Under the pieces are notes generated by a model. That model had not been told where the DNA came from. It saw only the letters and a list, made by a program, of their open reading frames with translations, and searched no databases. 64,000 nt of DNA. It comes from Acidobacteriota bacterium. GTDB taxonomy: Bacteria; Acidobacteriota; Thermoanaerobaculia; Gp7-AA8. Below, piece after piece: positions 1 through 8,900 of this stretch. The stretch lies in NCBI GenBank assembly GCA_019244185.1, contig JAFATB010000022.1, positions 62,001 through 126,000 of the forward strand, read 5' to 3'. Numbering within the stretch: position 1 is the first letter of the stretch; the number at the start of each line of letters is the position of its first letter. The translations under genes and the position numbers were made by a program.

Positions 1-1098
1 GCGCGTGACGGAGACCGCGTGGATCGCGGCGCGTTCGGAGCGCGGCTGTAACTCGTCGTCGATTGCGATGCTCGGCGCGACGCTGCGCGCATCGGCCGCG
101 CGCACCGCGGTCTCGAGCCATTGCGCGGGATCGGGACGCGTGAGCGCGAACGGCGCGAGCGCGAGATCGGCGCGATAGGTGTCGAACACCGGCCCCTGAT
201 GCAACAGTTCGAGACTGCGCGCGGGCAGCATCCACGCGGCGATGCGCGGCAGCAGCAGCGCGCCGCGTTTGCGTCCGCGGCCGCGCGCGGCGATCGCCGC
301 CGCTTCCTTCACCGGCAGCGACGCGTGCCAGCCGCAGGCGAGATGAAATGTCCCGTCCGCGCCGGCGCAGGCGAGAGAGGCGATCGCGGCGCCCACGTAG
401 TCGGCGGGAACGAAGTCGATGCGCGCGCGGCCGTCGCCGGGAAGCGCCTTCGACGACGCGAGCGCCGCGAGCAGCGGATACGCGCCGCCGAGGTGGAACG
501 CGGCGCCGTTCTTCGCGCGGCCGAGCGTATGGCTCGGGCGGTAGATGGTCACGCGATCGCTGACGCGCGACTCGCGCAGCCGCACTTCCGCCTCGAACTT
601 GCTGCGCTCGTACGCGTTGTGGAAGCGCTGGCCGCAGTCGAGATCGAACTCCGTCAGGAGTCCGCGCCGCGCGCCGCCGACGAAGCCGGTCGACAGATGA
701 TGCAGGCGCAGCACGGGATTCCGTTCGAGGAGACGGATCCAGTTTTCGACCGGCAGCACGTTCGCCTGGCGCGCGAGCTCGAGGTTCTGATCGGTCGTCT
801 CGCGTTGCGCGCAATGGATGCCGACGTCGAACGACGCCGCGAGCTCGTCCCACGCGCCGATCGAGAGGCCGAAGCGCGGCAGGCGCAGATCGCCCATGAC
901 GATCGTGACGCGGCGCGCGAGCGGTCCGACGTACGCTTCGAGATGGCTGATGAGGCGCGTGCGCGCGGCTTCGTCGAACGGCAGCAGCAGGCGCAGCGAA
1001 TCCACGTCGGGATGCGACAGCAGCTCGCGCAGCACCTCCGCGCCGGCGAGCGTCGCCGCGCCGGTGAGCAGGATCCGCGACTTCGGGGTCGGTCTCAC
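1..1098 (-). CDS. NAD(P)-dependent epimerase/thioester-reductase-like SDR (partial, runs off left edge)
   Basis: Extended short-chain dehydrogenase/reductase. The N-terminus carries the Rossmann nucleotide loop LLTGAATLAGAE (about residues 9-20) and the catalytic Tyr-x3-Lys is seen in NAYERSKFEAE. Family members reduce thioesters or epimerise/reduce keto groups with NAD(P)H. 366 codons are present and the reading frame is open to base 1, so the C-terminus is missing. The GTG start overlaps the stop of the upstream FemAB/GNAT-like gene in a GTGA motif, so translation is coupled and the gene belongs to the leftward arm of the fatty-amine cluster. Its substrate is unknown; reduction or tailoring of a cluster intermediate is an inference. 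Confidence 0.8.
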   Translation of the reverse strand, partial: MRPTPKSRILLTGAATLAGAEVLRELLSHPDVDSLRLLLPFDEAARTRLISHLEAYVGPLARRVTIVMGDLRLPRFGLSIGAWDELAASFDVGIHCAQRETTDQNLELARQANVLPVENWIRLLERNPVLRLHHLSTGFVGGARRGLLTEFDLDCGQRFHNAYERSKFEAEVRLRESRVSDRVTIYRPSHTLGRAKNGAAFHLGGAYPLLAALASSKALPGDGRARIDFVPADYVGAAIASLACAGADGTFHLACGWHASLPVKEAAAIAARGRGRKRGALLLPRIAAWMLPARSLELLHQGPVFDTYRADLALAPFALTRPDPAQWLETAVRAADARSVAPSIAIDDELQPRSERAAIHAVSVTR

Positions 1099-2234
1099 AG
1101 GGACACTCCTTGTTCGACGCCGGCGAGCACGTGCGCGGCGGAGTAGCGCGACATCCACCAGCGCTGCAGCGGCAGCGTCGGCTTGAGCAGCGGGTCGTAC
1201 GCCTTGATGTAGAGGTACTGGTCTTCGAGCGTGCCGCCGAGGCGTGTCTTCGGCACGTACGAGCTCTGGCCGAGCCACAGCGTCTGGATGCCGCGCTCGA
1301 TCGCGCGCTGGATGCCGGTGTAGTTGAGCAGGTTGTAAATGAGGCCGCTGTCCGGCAGGTCGTAGTCGATGCCGATGCGTTTGTTCTGCTGCTCGCGCTC
1401 GTCGTAGAAGATCATCAGCGAGCCGGCGATGTGGCCGTCGTTGCGCTCGCAGACGACGAGCTCCGTGCGCGGGCTCCTCGTGCGCGCGCATTCGACGAAG
1501 AAGCGCGGGCCGAGCTCCTCGAACTGGTACTTCGCCTTGAGGAACACCGCGCGATGCAGCGGAAAGACGCGCGGGATCATCGACTCGAAGTCCTCGATCG
1601 CGCGCAGCGTGTACGTTCCCTCGGCCTTGTGGAACTGCTTGCGCGCGTGCTTGCGGCCGTTCTTCGAGAGCTGCTTGGTGAGGTAGTCCTCGAACGACGC
1701 GTACGCGGTGTTGATGCGGATCGTCGGCAGCGAGAAGCCTTCCGTGTAGCCGGCGCGGCGGAACACCGCGCGGTCTTCGGCGGGGAAGTCGCGGTGGATG
1801 TCCTTCAGCATCGCCAGCTGCGCGTGATGCTGTTTGGCCACGCCGTCGAGCGCGCGCAGCAGCAGCTGCAGCGCGGTGGCGTGGTCGGTGAGCTCGGGAT
1901 GCATCGGAATCCAGCCGCGGTCGGAGATGAGGCAGCCGGTGACGGCGACGCGCGTCGCGATCGCAGAGCCGACGCCGCTCACGAGCGCGTCGTAGCCGGT
2001 CTGGATCGCCTTCGGCAGCAGCGCGTTGAAATTCAGATTGCTGCCGACGTAGACCGGCGTGAACGCGACGACGGTGCCGTCGTCTTCGACGGTCAGATAA
2101 CGGACGTGCAGCTCGCCCCACAGCGAGCGTTCCATCGCCCGCAGCAGGCCGAACGAGAAATCGAGTCCGGTCGGCAGCGGCGCGAGCTGCGCGGCCCCGA
2201 TCTCGTCGATCGACTCATAGACGTGCGCGCGCAT
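1095..2234 (-). CDS. FemAB/GNAT-like acyl- or aminoacyltransferase (peptidogalycan-biosynthesis family)
   Basis: 379 residues, a usual length for the GNAT-fold FemAB_like family. The C-terminal half has the typical pattern: a basic stretch (QLSKNGRKHARKQF), ELVVCERNDGHIAGSLMIFY and a GIDYDL...IYNLLNY segment leading to TLWLGQSSYVPKTRLG. FemABX relatives use aminoacyl-tRNA as acyl donor; others are plain N-acyltransferases. The start overlaps the end of the kinase gene by 20 bp and its stop overlaps the reductase start, so it is an internal operon gene. In the proposed azoxy pathway it would take the place of the aminoacyl-tRNA-dependent transferase (VlmA role). That assignment is inferred from family and context only. 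Confidence 0.75.
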   Translation of the reverse strand: MRAHVYESIDEIGAAQLAPLPTGLDFSFGLLRAMERSLWGELHVRYLTVEDDGTVVAFTPVYVGSNLNFNALLPKAIQTGYDALVSGVGSAIATRVAVTGCLISDRGWIPMHPELTDHATALQLLLRALDGVAKQHHAQLAMLKDIHRDFPAEDRAVFRRAGYTEGFSLPTIRINTAYASFEDYLTKQLSKNGRKHARKQFHKAEGTYTLRAIEDFESMIPRVFPLHRAVFLKAKYQFEELGPRFFVECARTRSPRTELVVCERNDGHIAGSLMIFYDEREQQNKRIGIDYDLPDSGLIYNLLNYTGIQRAIERGIQTLWLGQSSYVPKTRLGGTLEDQYLYIKAYDPLLKPTLPLQRWWMSRYSAAHVLAGVEQGVSL

Positions 2235-3225
2235 GGCTCACGACCTTTCGCTGAAAGGCATCGAACGTGTCGCGGGTGTCGGAGGCGAGATCGCCGGCGA
2301 GCGCGCGCACGCGTTGCCGCGCGTCGTCGCTCATGTCGTACGCAAACGGACCGAAGCCGCGCGCGGCCAGGAACGTCGCCGTCGCGCGGAACGTGCGCGG
2401 CAGCACCGCATCGACCCACGCCGCGTCGGACACGGCGATGGTCCACGTGTTGACCAATTGCTCGATGAACGATAGCGCGGCGTCGACGAGCGCGGGATTC
2501 TGCAGCGCGGGGAGCAGCGCGACGGCGATGAGCGTGCCGAGGTCGAAGGCGGGATCGCCGCAGCAAACGCCTTCGAAGTCGACCAGCGCGACCGGCGCGC
2601 CGCGGCGCACGAGGAGGTTCTTGCTCCAGAGGTCCGCGTGGATGAGGCACTCGCGATGCGCTTCCATCTCCGCGCGGATGCCGTCCCATTGCTCGGCGAA
2701 CACCTGCCGCGCGCCGGGCGCGAGCAGTCCGTCGAACACGATCCTGCGCACGATCGCTTCCTCCTGCGCGGGACGCGGCGACGCCTTGCCGCGCGTGCAC
2801 GCGTGCACCGCGCCGAGGCCGCGGCCGAGCGGTTGCGCGGCCTCGAGGAGCAAATCGAAGTCGTCGCGAATGACGTTGAAGAGCACCGCGCGTCCTTCGC
2901 CGACGTCCGTCATCGCCAGCGCGAACTCGTCGCGGTCGACGAACAGCACTTCCGGGATCAGCACCTCGCCTCCCGCGAACGCGCGGAACTGCCACAGTCC
3001 CGCGGCCTCGGAGAACACGCGCTCGCGCGGCAGCTTCACCGGCAGACGCTTCGGCTGCTCCGGAATGACTTTGAGGTACAGGCTGCGCCCGTAGACTTCG
3101 ACGCGATAGACGTAGTTGATGTTCGACAGCGCGCCGTCCTCGGTCACGGAGACCGGCGCGTCGTCGCGCAGCTTCAGACCACGGCGGACGATCGATGCGA
3201 CGTCGGCGACGACGGCGGTGGTCAT
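2215..3225 (-). CDS. APH/methylthioribose-kinase-like small-molecule phosphotransferase
   Basis: 336 residues with a protein-kinase-like aminoglycoside/choline phosphotransferase fold. Visible elements are the ATP-binding Lys52 (LYLKVIPE), the catalytic loop LIHADLWSKNLL with Asp198 and Asn203, and the metal-binding Asp216 in VDFEG. It phosphorylates a hydroxyl of a small molecule with ATP. The ATG start overlaps the di-iron gene's stop (ATGA), and a longer upstream extension in the same frame is only antisense-like sequence. With the MmgE/PrpD gene in the same cluster it could form a phosphorylate-then-eliminate dehydration pair, as VlmJ/VlmK do in valanimycin biosynthesis (VlmJ belongs to another kinase family). 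Substrate is inferred. Confidence 0.82.
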   Translation of the reverse strand: MTTAVVADVASIVRRGLKLRDDAPVSVTEDGALSNINYVYRVEVYGRSLYLKVIPEQPKRLPVKLPRERVFSEAAGLWQFRAFAGGEVLIPEVLFVDRDEFALAMTDVGEGRAVLFNVIRDDFDLLLEAAQPLGRGLGAVHACTRGKASPRPAQEEAIVRRIVFDGLLAPGARQVFAEQWDGIRAEMEAHRECLIHADLWSKNLLVRRGAPVALVDFEGVCCGDPAFDLGTLIAVALLPALQNPALVDAALSFIEQLVNTWTIAVSDAAWVDAVLPRTFRATATFLAARGFGPFAYDMSDDARQRVRALAGDLASDTRDTFDAFQRKVVSHARARL

Positions 3226-4184
3226 GGGATGGCCTCCGGCAACCCCATGTACGTGAGGCGGCTGTTCTGCATCTCCGTCGACCACGTATGCGCGGCGATG
3301 AGGCGCTCTTCGGGCGTCGTGTCGATGAGCCGCTTGCCCGGCCAGATCTCGTAGTCGCCGACGACGTCCGCGTGCTGCTCGAGCCCCGCCTGGAAGAAGA
3401 GCTCGCGCTTGATGATCACGTCTTGCGTCGGCAGTGTCGCCCACAGCTGGCGCCCGCGCGTGATGATGTCGAGGACGTGCGGCTTCGCCTCGGGATGCTC
3501 GCGAAGATAGTCGCGCACCGTCGAGCTCCCGACCGTGAGGTGGCGGATCTCGTCGATGTTCGCGCCGCGCTCGATCTGCGCCGCGGGTGGATCGAGCAGC
3601 CGCCACTTGCGCTCCGACAATTCCGCCGCCGGCGCGAGCACGCCTTCGACGAGGATCGTGAGGATCACCACGCCGGCGATGAAGTCACGCTGATCGCGGA
3701 TCAGCGGCAGCGCGAAGGCTTCGAGCGGATGCAGGATCGCGCGCGCGTCGTCGCCGCTGATGCGCCAGATCGTGTCGAACAGCTCCTGCTCCGGCACGCC
3801 GAGCTCGAGGAGATGTCCGCGGAAGACGCGCGAATGCCGCGCCTCGTCGATGAGCTGCGTGCCGAAGAACTCCATCGTGTAGACGTCCGGCGCCGCGGCG
3901 ATGATGTACGTGATCGAGCGCGTCGCGATTTCCTCGGCGATGGACCGGAACGCGAACTCGTTCATGATCGCCTCGCGCAGCGGCCCGGCCTCGAGCATGT
4001 ACGCCGGCACGCGCGCGTTCGGCGCGTGGCCGTGCACCATGCCCGCGAGCGTGCCCTGCGGCACGGCCGTGAACCAGTAGTCGAGATCGCAGTCGCGCGG
4101 CGTGAGCTCGAGGCGGCTCGCGCCTTCGATGAGCGTCGGCGCCTCCGTCCAATCCGCCTCGCGCGGAATCGTGGTGGTCGTCAT
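3222..4184 (-). CDS. ferritin-like non-heme di-iron oxygenase, VlmB-like
   Basis: 320 residues, four-helix-bundle di-iron signature. Candidate iron ligands in order: Glu84/85 (SIAEEIATR), Glu114 and His117 (DEARH), Glu180 (LVEGVLAP), Glu212 and His215 (DEIRH). Two ExxH pairs separated by an extra Glu are typical of ferritin-like oxygenases. A good Shine-Dalgarno (AAAGGAG) lies 8 bases before the ATG. It follows the small membrane protein by 13 bp and is coupled to the kinase by ATGA. Di-iron proteins of this kind occur in azoxy gene sets such as valanimycin (VlmB), where they are thought to act late on the N-N unit. The exact reaction here is inferred. Confidence 0.75.
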   Translation of the reverse strand: MTTTTIPREADWTEAPTLIEGASRLELTPRDCDLDYWFTAVPQGTLAGMVHGHAPNARVPAYMLEAGPLREAIMNEFAFRSIAEEIATRSITYIIAAAPDVYTMEFFGTQLIDEARHSRVFRGHLLELGVPEQELFDTIWRISGDDARAILHPLEAFALPLIRDQRDFIAGVVILTILVEGVLAPAAELSERKWRLLDPPAAQIERGANIDEIRHLTVGSSTVRDYLREHPEAKPHVLDIITRGRQLWATLPTQDVIIKRELFFQAGLEQHADVVGDYEIWPGKRLIDTTPEERLIAAHTWSTEMQNSRLTYMGLPEAIP

Positions 4185-4197
4185 CTGGTCAACTCCT

Positions 4198-4662
4198 TTA
4201 CCAAGTGCCGGCGGCCTGGTAGTCGCGCTCGAAGCGGCGATAAGCCTCGTGCTTCACCGGCTCGAAGGCGGTGCCGAACGGCTTGTAGATGTTCCCGAAG
4301 ACGGAGCGGTCGCCGCAGAGATGGATCGGGAACGCGAGCATCGCCCACTCCAGCCGGCCGCCGATCGCGTACCAGATCGCGCAGAACAGCACCGTCGTGG
4401 CGAAGCTGTGGCCGAAGTTGTAGAGCTGGTGGATCACGGTCGGGATCGAGCGGTGCTCGCCCGAGCAGCGGAAGTAGTAGCAGTACAGACCGGGGAACGT
4501 GCCGAGGACGTCGGGCAGCGCGAACGCCCACGCGAAGTGCCACCAGTTCACCTCGCGCACGTGCAGCAGCAGCACGCCGAAGGCGGTGAACATGAGCACG
4601 GCCCAGTCGATGCGCTCGAGCGTGTAGATCGTCGGCGTGTGAAAGAGATTGTGTTTGTCCAT
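4198..4662 (-). CDS. small His-rich integral membrane protein of the cluster
   Basis: 154 residues with about four hydrophobic segments (around 20-36, 41-62, 86-101 and 104-116). Conserved-looking polar residues sit in or beside them: His42, Asp51, His70, His78, His85 and HLCGDRS with His114 and Asp118. That pattern resembles membrane enzymes that bind metal, but I do not recognise the family with certainty. It lies between the flavoprotein and di-iron genes (18 and 13 bp gaps), which argues for a joint function. A counterpart of the membrane protein VlmO of valanimycin biosynthesis is possible, by position and size only. Confidence 0.7.
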   Translation of the reverse strand: MDKHNLFHTPTIYTLERIDWAVLMFTAFGVLLLHVREVNWWHFAWAFALPDVLGTFPGLYCYYFRCSGEHRSIPTVIHQLYNFGHSFATTVLFCAIWYAIGGRLEWAMLAFPIHLCGDRSVFGNIYKPFGTAFEPVKHEAYRRFERDYQAAGTW

Positions 4663-4680
4663 GGCAGGGGATCCTTTGAT

Positions 4681-5808
4681 TTACGCGACTTGCATCGGCT
4701 TGCCCATGAGGTAGCCGTCGATGGCGGAGGCGACGGAGAGGCGCGACGGCGGATGGAACGCGAGCGCGCGCGCGGCGGCGTAGAGATACGAGACGTCGGG
4801 TGTCTTGATGAAGGCCATGCCGCCGAGGAGCTCGGTGGCGCGGACGGTGACCCGCTCGATGGCCTGCTGCACGGCGAAGCGCACCAGCAGCGACTGCACG
4901 AGGATGCCCTCGCCGCGCTCGCCGGTCTGCATCGCGCGCGCGACGCCTTCGAGCGATGTCATCGCGCCTTCGAGATCGATGGCGAGCTGCATCCGCTCGG
5001 CGATGTCGCCGCGTCCGTGCGTGAAGACTTTTTCCGCGAGCGCGGACGCGACGCCGAGGTACGAGGCGGAGACGAGCAGCTCGAACCAGAGGAAGCCGCC
5101 CGCTTCGACCGCGTCGAGACTCTCCTCGACCTCGGGGAAGAAGAGCTGTTCGTCGGCGATCTGCACGTCGGTGAGGCAGAGCTCCTCGCTCTCCGCGCCG
5201 CGAAGCACGGTGCTGCTCCAGAACGGCTTGCGGGTGATGCCTTCCGCGTCCGCGGGCACGACCGCCACCGCGCGGCGGCTGCCGTTGCCGTTGTTGCTCG
5301 GCACCGAGACGCTCGCGGTGAGGATGTGCATCGAGTTCGACAGGCTGCACGGCTTCTTGCTGCCGTTGATGCGATAGCCGCCGCCGTCCTGCGGCGTGGC
5401 CTTCATCAGCGGATCGAGGATGCTCGTGCCGGTGCGGCCTTCCGCGAACCCCGAGGCGACCAGGAGCTGCCCGCCCGCGATCTGCTGGAGCAGCTCCACC
5501 GTGTAGTCGCCGTAGAAGAGGTACTCGACCAGCGTCGCCACCGAGAAGTTGTGCATCGTCATCGCGATGGCGAGCGACGGCGAGCGCGTGGCCACGGCGC
5601 GGTGGATCTGGATGGCCTCCGCGGGCGTGGCGCCTTTGCCTCCGTGCTCGGCCGGCACGAGCAGCCCCGCGCCCTCGAGCTCGCGGAGGATGGTGAGGCC
5701 GGGATTGCCCGGCTTCTCGATCTCCATGAGCGGGATTTCCTGCAGTTTCGCGTCGAGTGTGGGGAGGAACTTTTCGAGCGTCTCCCGATCCCTTTTCAGG
5801 AAGTTCAT
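4681..5808 (-). CDS. acyl-CoA-dehydrogenase-fold flavoprotein, candidate amine N-hydroxylase or acyl desaturase
   Basis: 375 residues covering the whole acyl-CoA dehydrogenase fold (GLLVPAEHGGKGA near the N-terminus, ASGFAEGRTGTSIL in the middle domain, ATELLGGMAFIKTPDVSYLY in the C-terminal helices). After that last motif, where true dehydrogenases have YEGTSEIQ with the catalytic Glu, this protein has RALAFHPPSR. The fold is shared with two-component flavin monooxygenases, including the isobutylamine N-hydroxylase VlmH, and with the TamT-type desaturase of tambjamine synthesis. Start: the ATG at 5808 has AGCGAGGGG upstream; an ATG at 5850 overlaps the -10 box and would not be transcribed. 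First gene of the leftward operon. Confidence 0.8.
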   Translation of the reverse strand: MNFLKRDRETLEKFLPTLDAKLQEIPLMEIEKPGNPGLTILRELEGAGLLVPAEHGGKGATPAEAIQIHRAVATRSPSLAIAMTMHNFSVATLVEYLFYGDYTVELLQQIAGGQLLVASGFAEGRTGTSILDPLMKATPQDGGGYRINGSKKPCSLSNSMHILTASVSVPSNNGNGSRRAVAVVPADAEGITRKPFWSSTVLRGAESEELCLTDVQIADEQLFFPEVEESLDAVEAGGFLWFELLVSASYLGVASALAEKVFTHGRGDIAERMQLAIDLEGAMTSLEGVARAMQTGERGEGILVQSLLVRFAVQQAIERVTVRATELLGGMAFIKTPDVSYLYAAARALAFHPPSRLSVASAIDGYLMGKPMQVA

Positions 5809-5849
5809 GACGTACCCCTCGCTGAATTGTTTTTTGCGCGACCGGTTCA

Positions 5850-5878
5850 TTTATAGAGCTGATCCATAAAAAAGTAAA
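5850..5878 (-). promoter_or_regulatory. sigma70-type promoter for the leftward cluster operon
   Basis: On the minus strand a -35 box TTTACT (5873-5878) is followed after exactly 17 bp by a -10 box TATAAA (5850-5855). Transcription would start near 5843, giving a leader of about 35 bases to the ATG at 5808. The surrounding AT-rich island is striking in this GC-rich DNA. Confidence 0.7.
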
Positions 5879-5893
5879 GATCGAAAAATAGCA

Positions 5894-5922
5894 TTGACAA
5901 GTTCCATAAGGACGCCTATAAA
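5894..5922 (+). promoter_or_regulatory. consensus sigma70 promoter for the FAAL-ACP-AT-AAR gene
   Basis: A perfect -35 box TTGACA (5894-5899), a 17-bp spacer and TATAAA (5917-5922) point rightward. The two divergent -35 boxes are only 15 bp apart, so one regulator could control both arms. Downstream, TGCAGACT occurs twice (5923-5930 and 5946-5953, 23 bp apart), a possible operator pair between promoter and start codon. Confidence 0.75.
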
Positions 5923-5976
5923 TGCAGACTCGCAATCCGGTCAGCTGCAGACTTCAGGAGAACCCACGGACTCACT

Positions 5977-8900
5977 ATGGCGACGCCTTCGCTGGTTCAT
6001 CTGCTTCAGGAGCGCGCGGACGAGCTTCCCGGCCACCGCTCGTACACCTTTCTCGCCGGCGGTGAAGAATCGGAGAGCCTGACGTTCGCGCGGCTGAACC
6101 GGCGCGCGCGCGCCATCGCCGCGCGGCTGCAGCGCCTCGGCGCGAAAGGGGAGCGCGCGCTGCTGCTCTATCCGGCCGGCACCGAATACATCGCCGCGTT
6201 TTACGGCTGCCTGGCCGCGGGAACCGTCGCGGTGCCCGGCTATCCGCCGCGCATGAACCGCAACCTCAACCGCCTCGAGTCCATCATCAAGGATGCGGAG
6301 GCGCGCTTCGCGCTGACTACCGACGCCGTCTACCGCCAGCTCAGCGAGCGCTTCGACGAGTCACCGAGCCTCAAACGCCTGCAGTGGGTCGTCACCGATC
6401 CGATCGCGGAAGATGAGGCGGACGGCTGGACCGATCCGAACGCGACGCGCGAGACGCTCGCGTTTCTCCAGTACACGTCCGCATCGACCTCCGCGCCGAA
6501 GGGCGTCATGGTCACGCACGGCAACATCCTCCACAACCAGGTCCTGATGAAGGAGGCGGTGCAGCACGACCGCAACACGATCGCCGTCTCCTGGCTGCCG
6601 CTGTTCCACGACATGGGACTGATCAGCATCGTCCTCTCGTCGCTGTACAACGGCATCCCGTGCTATCTCGTCGCGCCGGTCGATTTCCTGAAGAAACCGC
6701 GGCTGTGGCTCGAGGCGATCAGCAAGTACGGCGCGACGTTCAGCGGTGCGCCCGACTTCGGCTACCAGCTCTGCGTCGAGCGCATCAGCGCCGAGGAGCG
6801 CGCGAAGCTCGACCTGTCGAAGTGGCGGGTCGCGTTCAACGGCTCGGAGCCGATCCGCTCGGACACGCTGCGCCTCTTCACCGAGACGTTCGCCGAATGC
6901 GGCTTTCGTCCGACCTCGATGTTCCCGTGCTACGGCCTCGCGGAGAACACGCTCTTCGCGAGCGGCCGCTTTCACGACGGTCCGACGTCGTTCTCGCGCG
7001 CGAGTCTCGAGCGTCATCGTCCCGCGCCGGCGACGGAAGGTCATTTGGCGCAGCTCGTCAGTTGCGGCAAGGCGCTGCTCGACTCCCGCATCGTCATCGC
7101 CGATCCGAAGACGCGCCGACGCTGCGGCGAAGGTGAAGTCGGCGAGATCTGGCTGGCCAGTCCGAGCGTCGCGCAGGGCTACTGGAATCAGCCGCGGCTG
7201 AGCGAGGAAACGTTCCGCGCGCAGACGCTCGACGGCGACGGTCCGTTCCTCCGCACCGCGGACCTCGGCTTCTTCCACGCCGGTGAGCTCTTCATCACCG
7301 GCCGCATCAAGGACCTCATCATCATCCGCGGACGCAACCTCTGCCCGCAGGACATCGAACAGACGGTCGAAGCGTGCGACGCGGCGATCCAGCCGACGTT
7401 CGTGGCCGCGGTCGCGGTCGACGCGGGCACCAGCGAGCGGCTGGTCATCGTCGCGGAAATCCGGCGCGAGGCGCGACGCGAGCTCGATACCGAGGAGATC
7501 GTGCGGAAGATCCGGAACGCGGTAGCGGCGGAGTTCGCGGTGGAAGTGTCCGCGGTCGTGCTGCTGCGTCCGGGACAACTGCCGAAAACGTCGAGCGGCA
7601 AGACGCAGCGCGCGCACGTGAAGCAGCAGTTCCTCGACGGCCAGCTGAAGACGGCCATGATCGCGGAGTGGCGTGACGAGAACGCGTTCCGCGCGAACGA
7701 TCCCGAGCCGCCGCGCGCGCCGAAACACGCGCCGACGCAGGAGCGCATCGAGAGCTGGCTCGTGCAGCGCATCGCCGCGCAGACGAAGATCCCCGCGACG
7801 CGCATCGACCGCACCGCCTCGCTCCTCGTCTACGGACTCGACTCGGTCGTGCTCGTGGCGATCTTCGGCGAGCTCGAAGACGCGTTCCGCGTCACGCTCG
7901 ATCTCGACCGCATCTTCCACGGCGAGCCGTCGCTGCGCGAAGTCGCGCAACGCGTGCACGCCGCGACGCGCGCGACGGCGGCGACGGCAGATGTTCCCGC
8001 GCCTGCGCCTGTTGCCGCGCCCGCGCGTCCGCAGCCGGTGCCCACCGAAGCGCCGCCCGCGCAACCGGCATCCGTGCTGCCGATCGCGAAGCCGAAGAAG
8101 CTCACGCTCGGCAACACCGACGCGACGGCCGCGTCTCCGACGCCGAAGCCGGTGCTCGCCGCGGTGCCCGACACCAGACACGAAGAACGCGCGCCGAAGC
8201 CGAAGCATCCCTTCCGCACGCACGTCAATCCCGAGCTCGGGCGCGTGCTCGAGCAGATGGCCATGGACAAGTCGTTCGTGCGCGGCGAGGGGAGCTGGCT
8301 TTGGGATGAAGCGGGGCGCCGCTACCTCGATTTCCTCGCGCAGTACGGCGCGCTACCGTTCGGCTTCAATCCGCCGCGTATCTGGTCGGCGCTGAACGCC
8401 GTGCGCGCGACCGCGGAGCCGAGCTTCGTGCAGCCGTCGTATCTCAACGCCGCGGGCGAGCTCGCGAAACGACTGCTCGCCGTCGCGCCTCCGGGCATGG
8501 CGTACGTGACGTACGCGAACAGCGGCGCGGAAGCGATCGAGGCGGCGATCAAGCTCTGTCGCTCGACGACGAAGCGCCACGACATCCTCGCCGCGGGCAA
8601 CGGCTTCCACGGCAAGACGCTCGGCGCGCTCTCCGCGACGGACAAGGAGAAATACCAGAAAGGCTTCGGCGCGCCGGTACCCGGCTTCCACTACGTCCCG
8701 TACGGCGACGCGGACGCGCTGCGGCGCGCGCTCGCCGGCGGCCGCTACGCCGCGTTCCTCGTCGAGCCGATCCAGGGCGAGGGCGGCATCGTTGAGCCGC
8801 CGGCGGGTTACCTCCGGCTCGCGCGCAAGCTGTGCCGCGAGGCGGGCACGCTCTTCGTCGCCGACGAGATCCAGACGGGACTCGGCCGCACTGGCGCGAT

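Noticed and set aside
4681..5808. Ordinary acyl-CoA dehydrogenase of fatty-acid beta-oxidation
   Set aside because: The catalytic YEGT motif is missing and the neighbours are biosynthetic, not beta-oxidation genes.
5806..5850. Start of the flavoprotein at the ATG ending at 5850
   Set aside because: That codon overlaps the predicted -10 box and has no ribosome site; the ATG at 5808 has both a leader and a Shine-Dalgarno.
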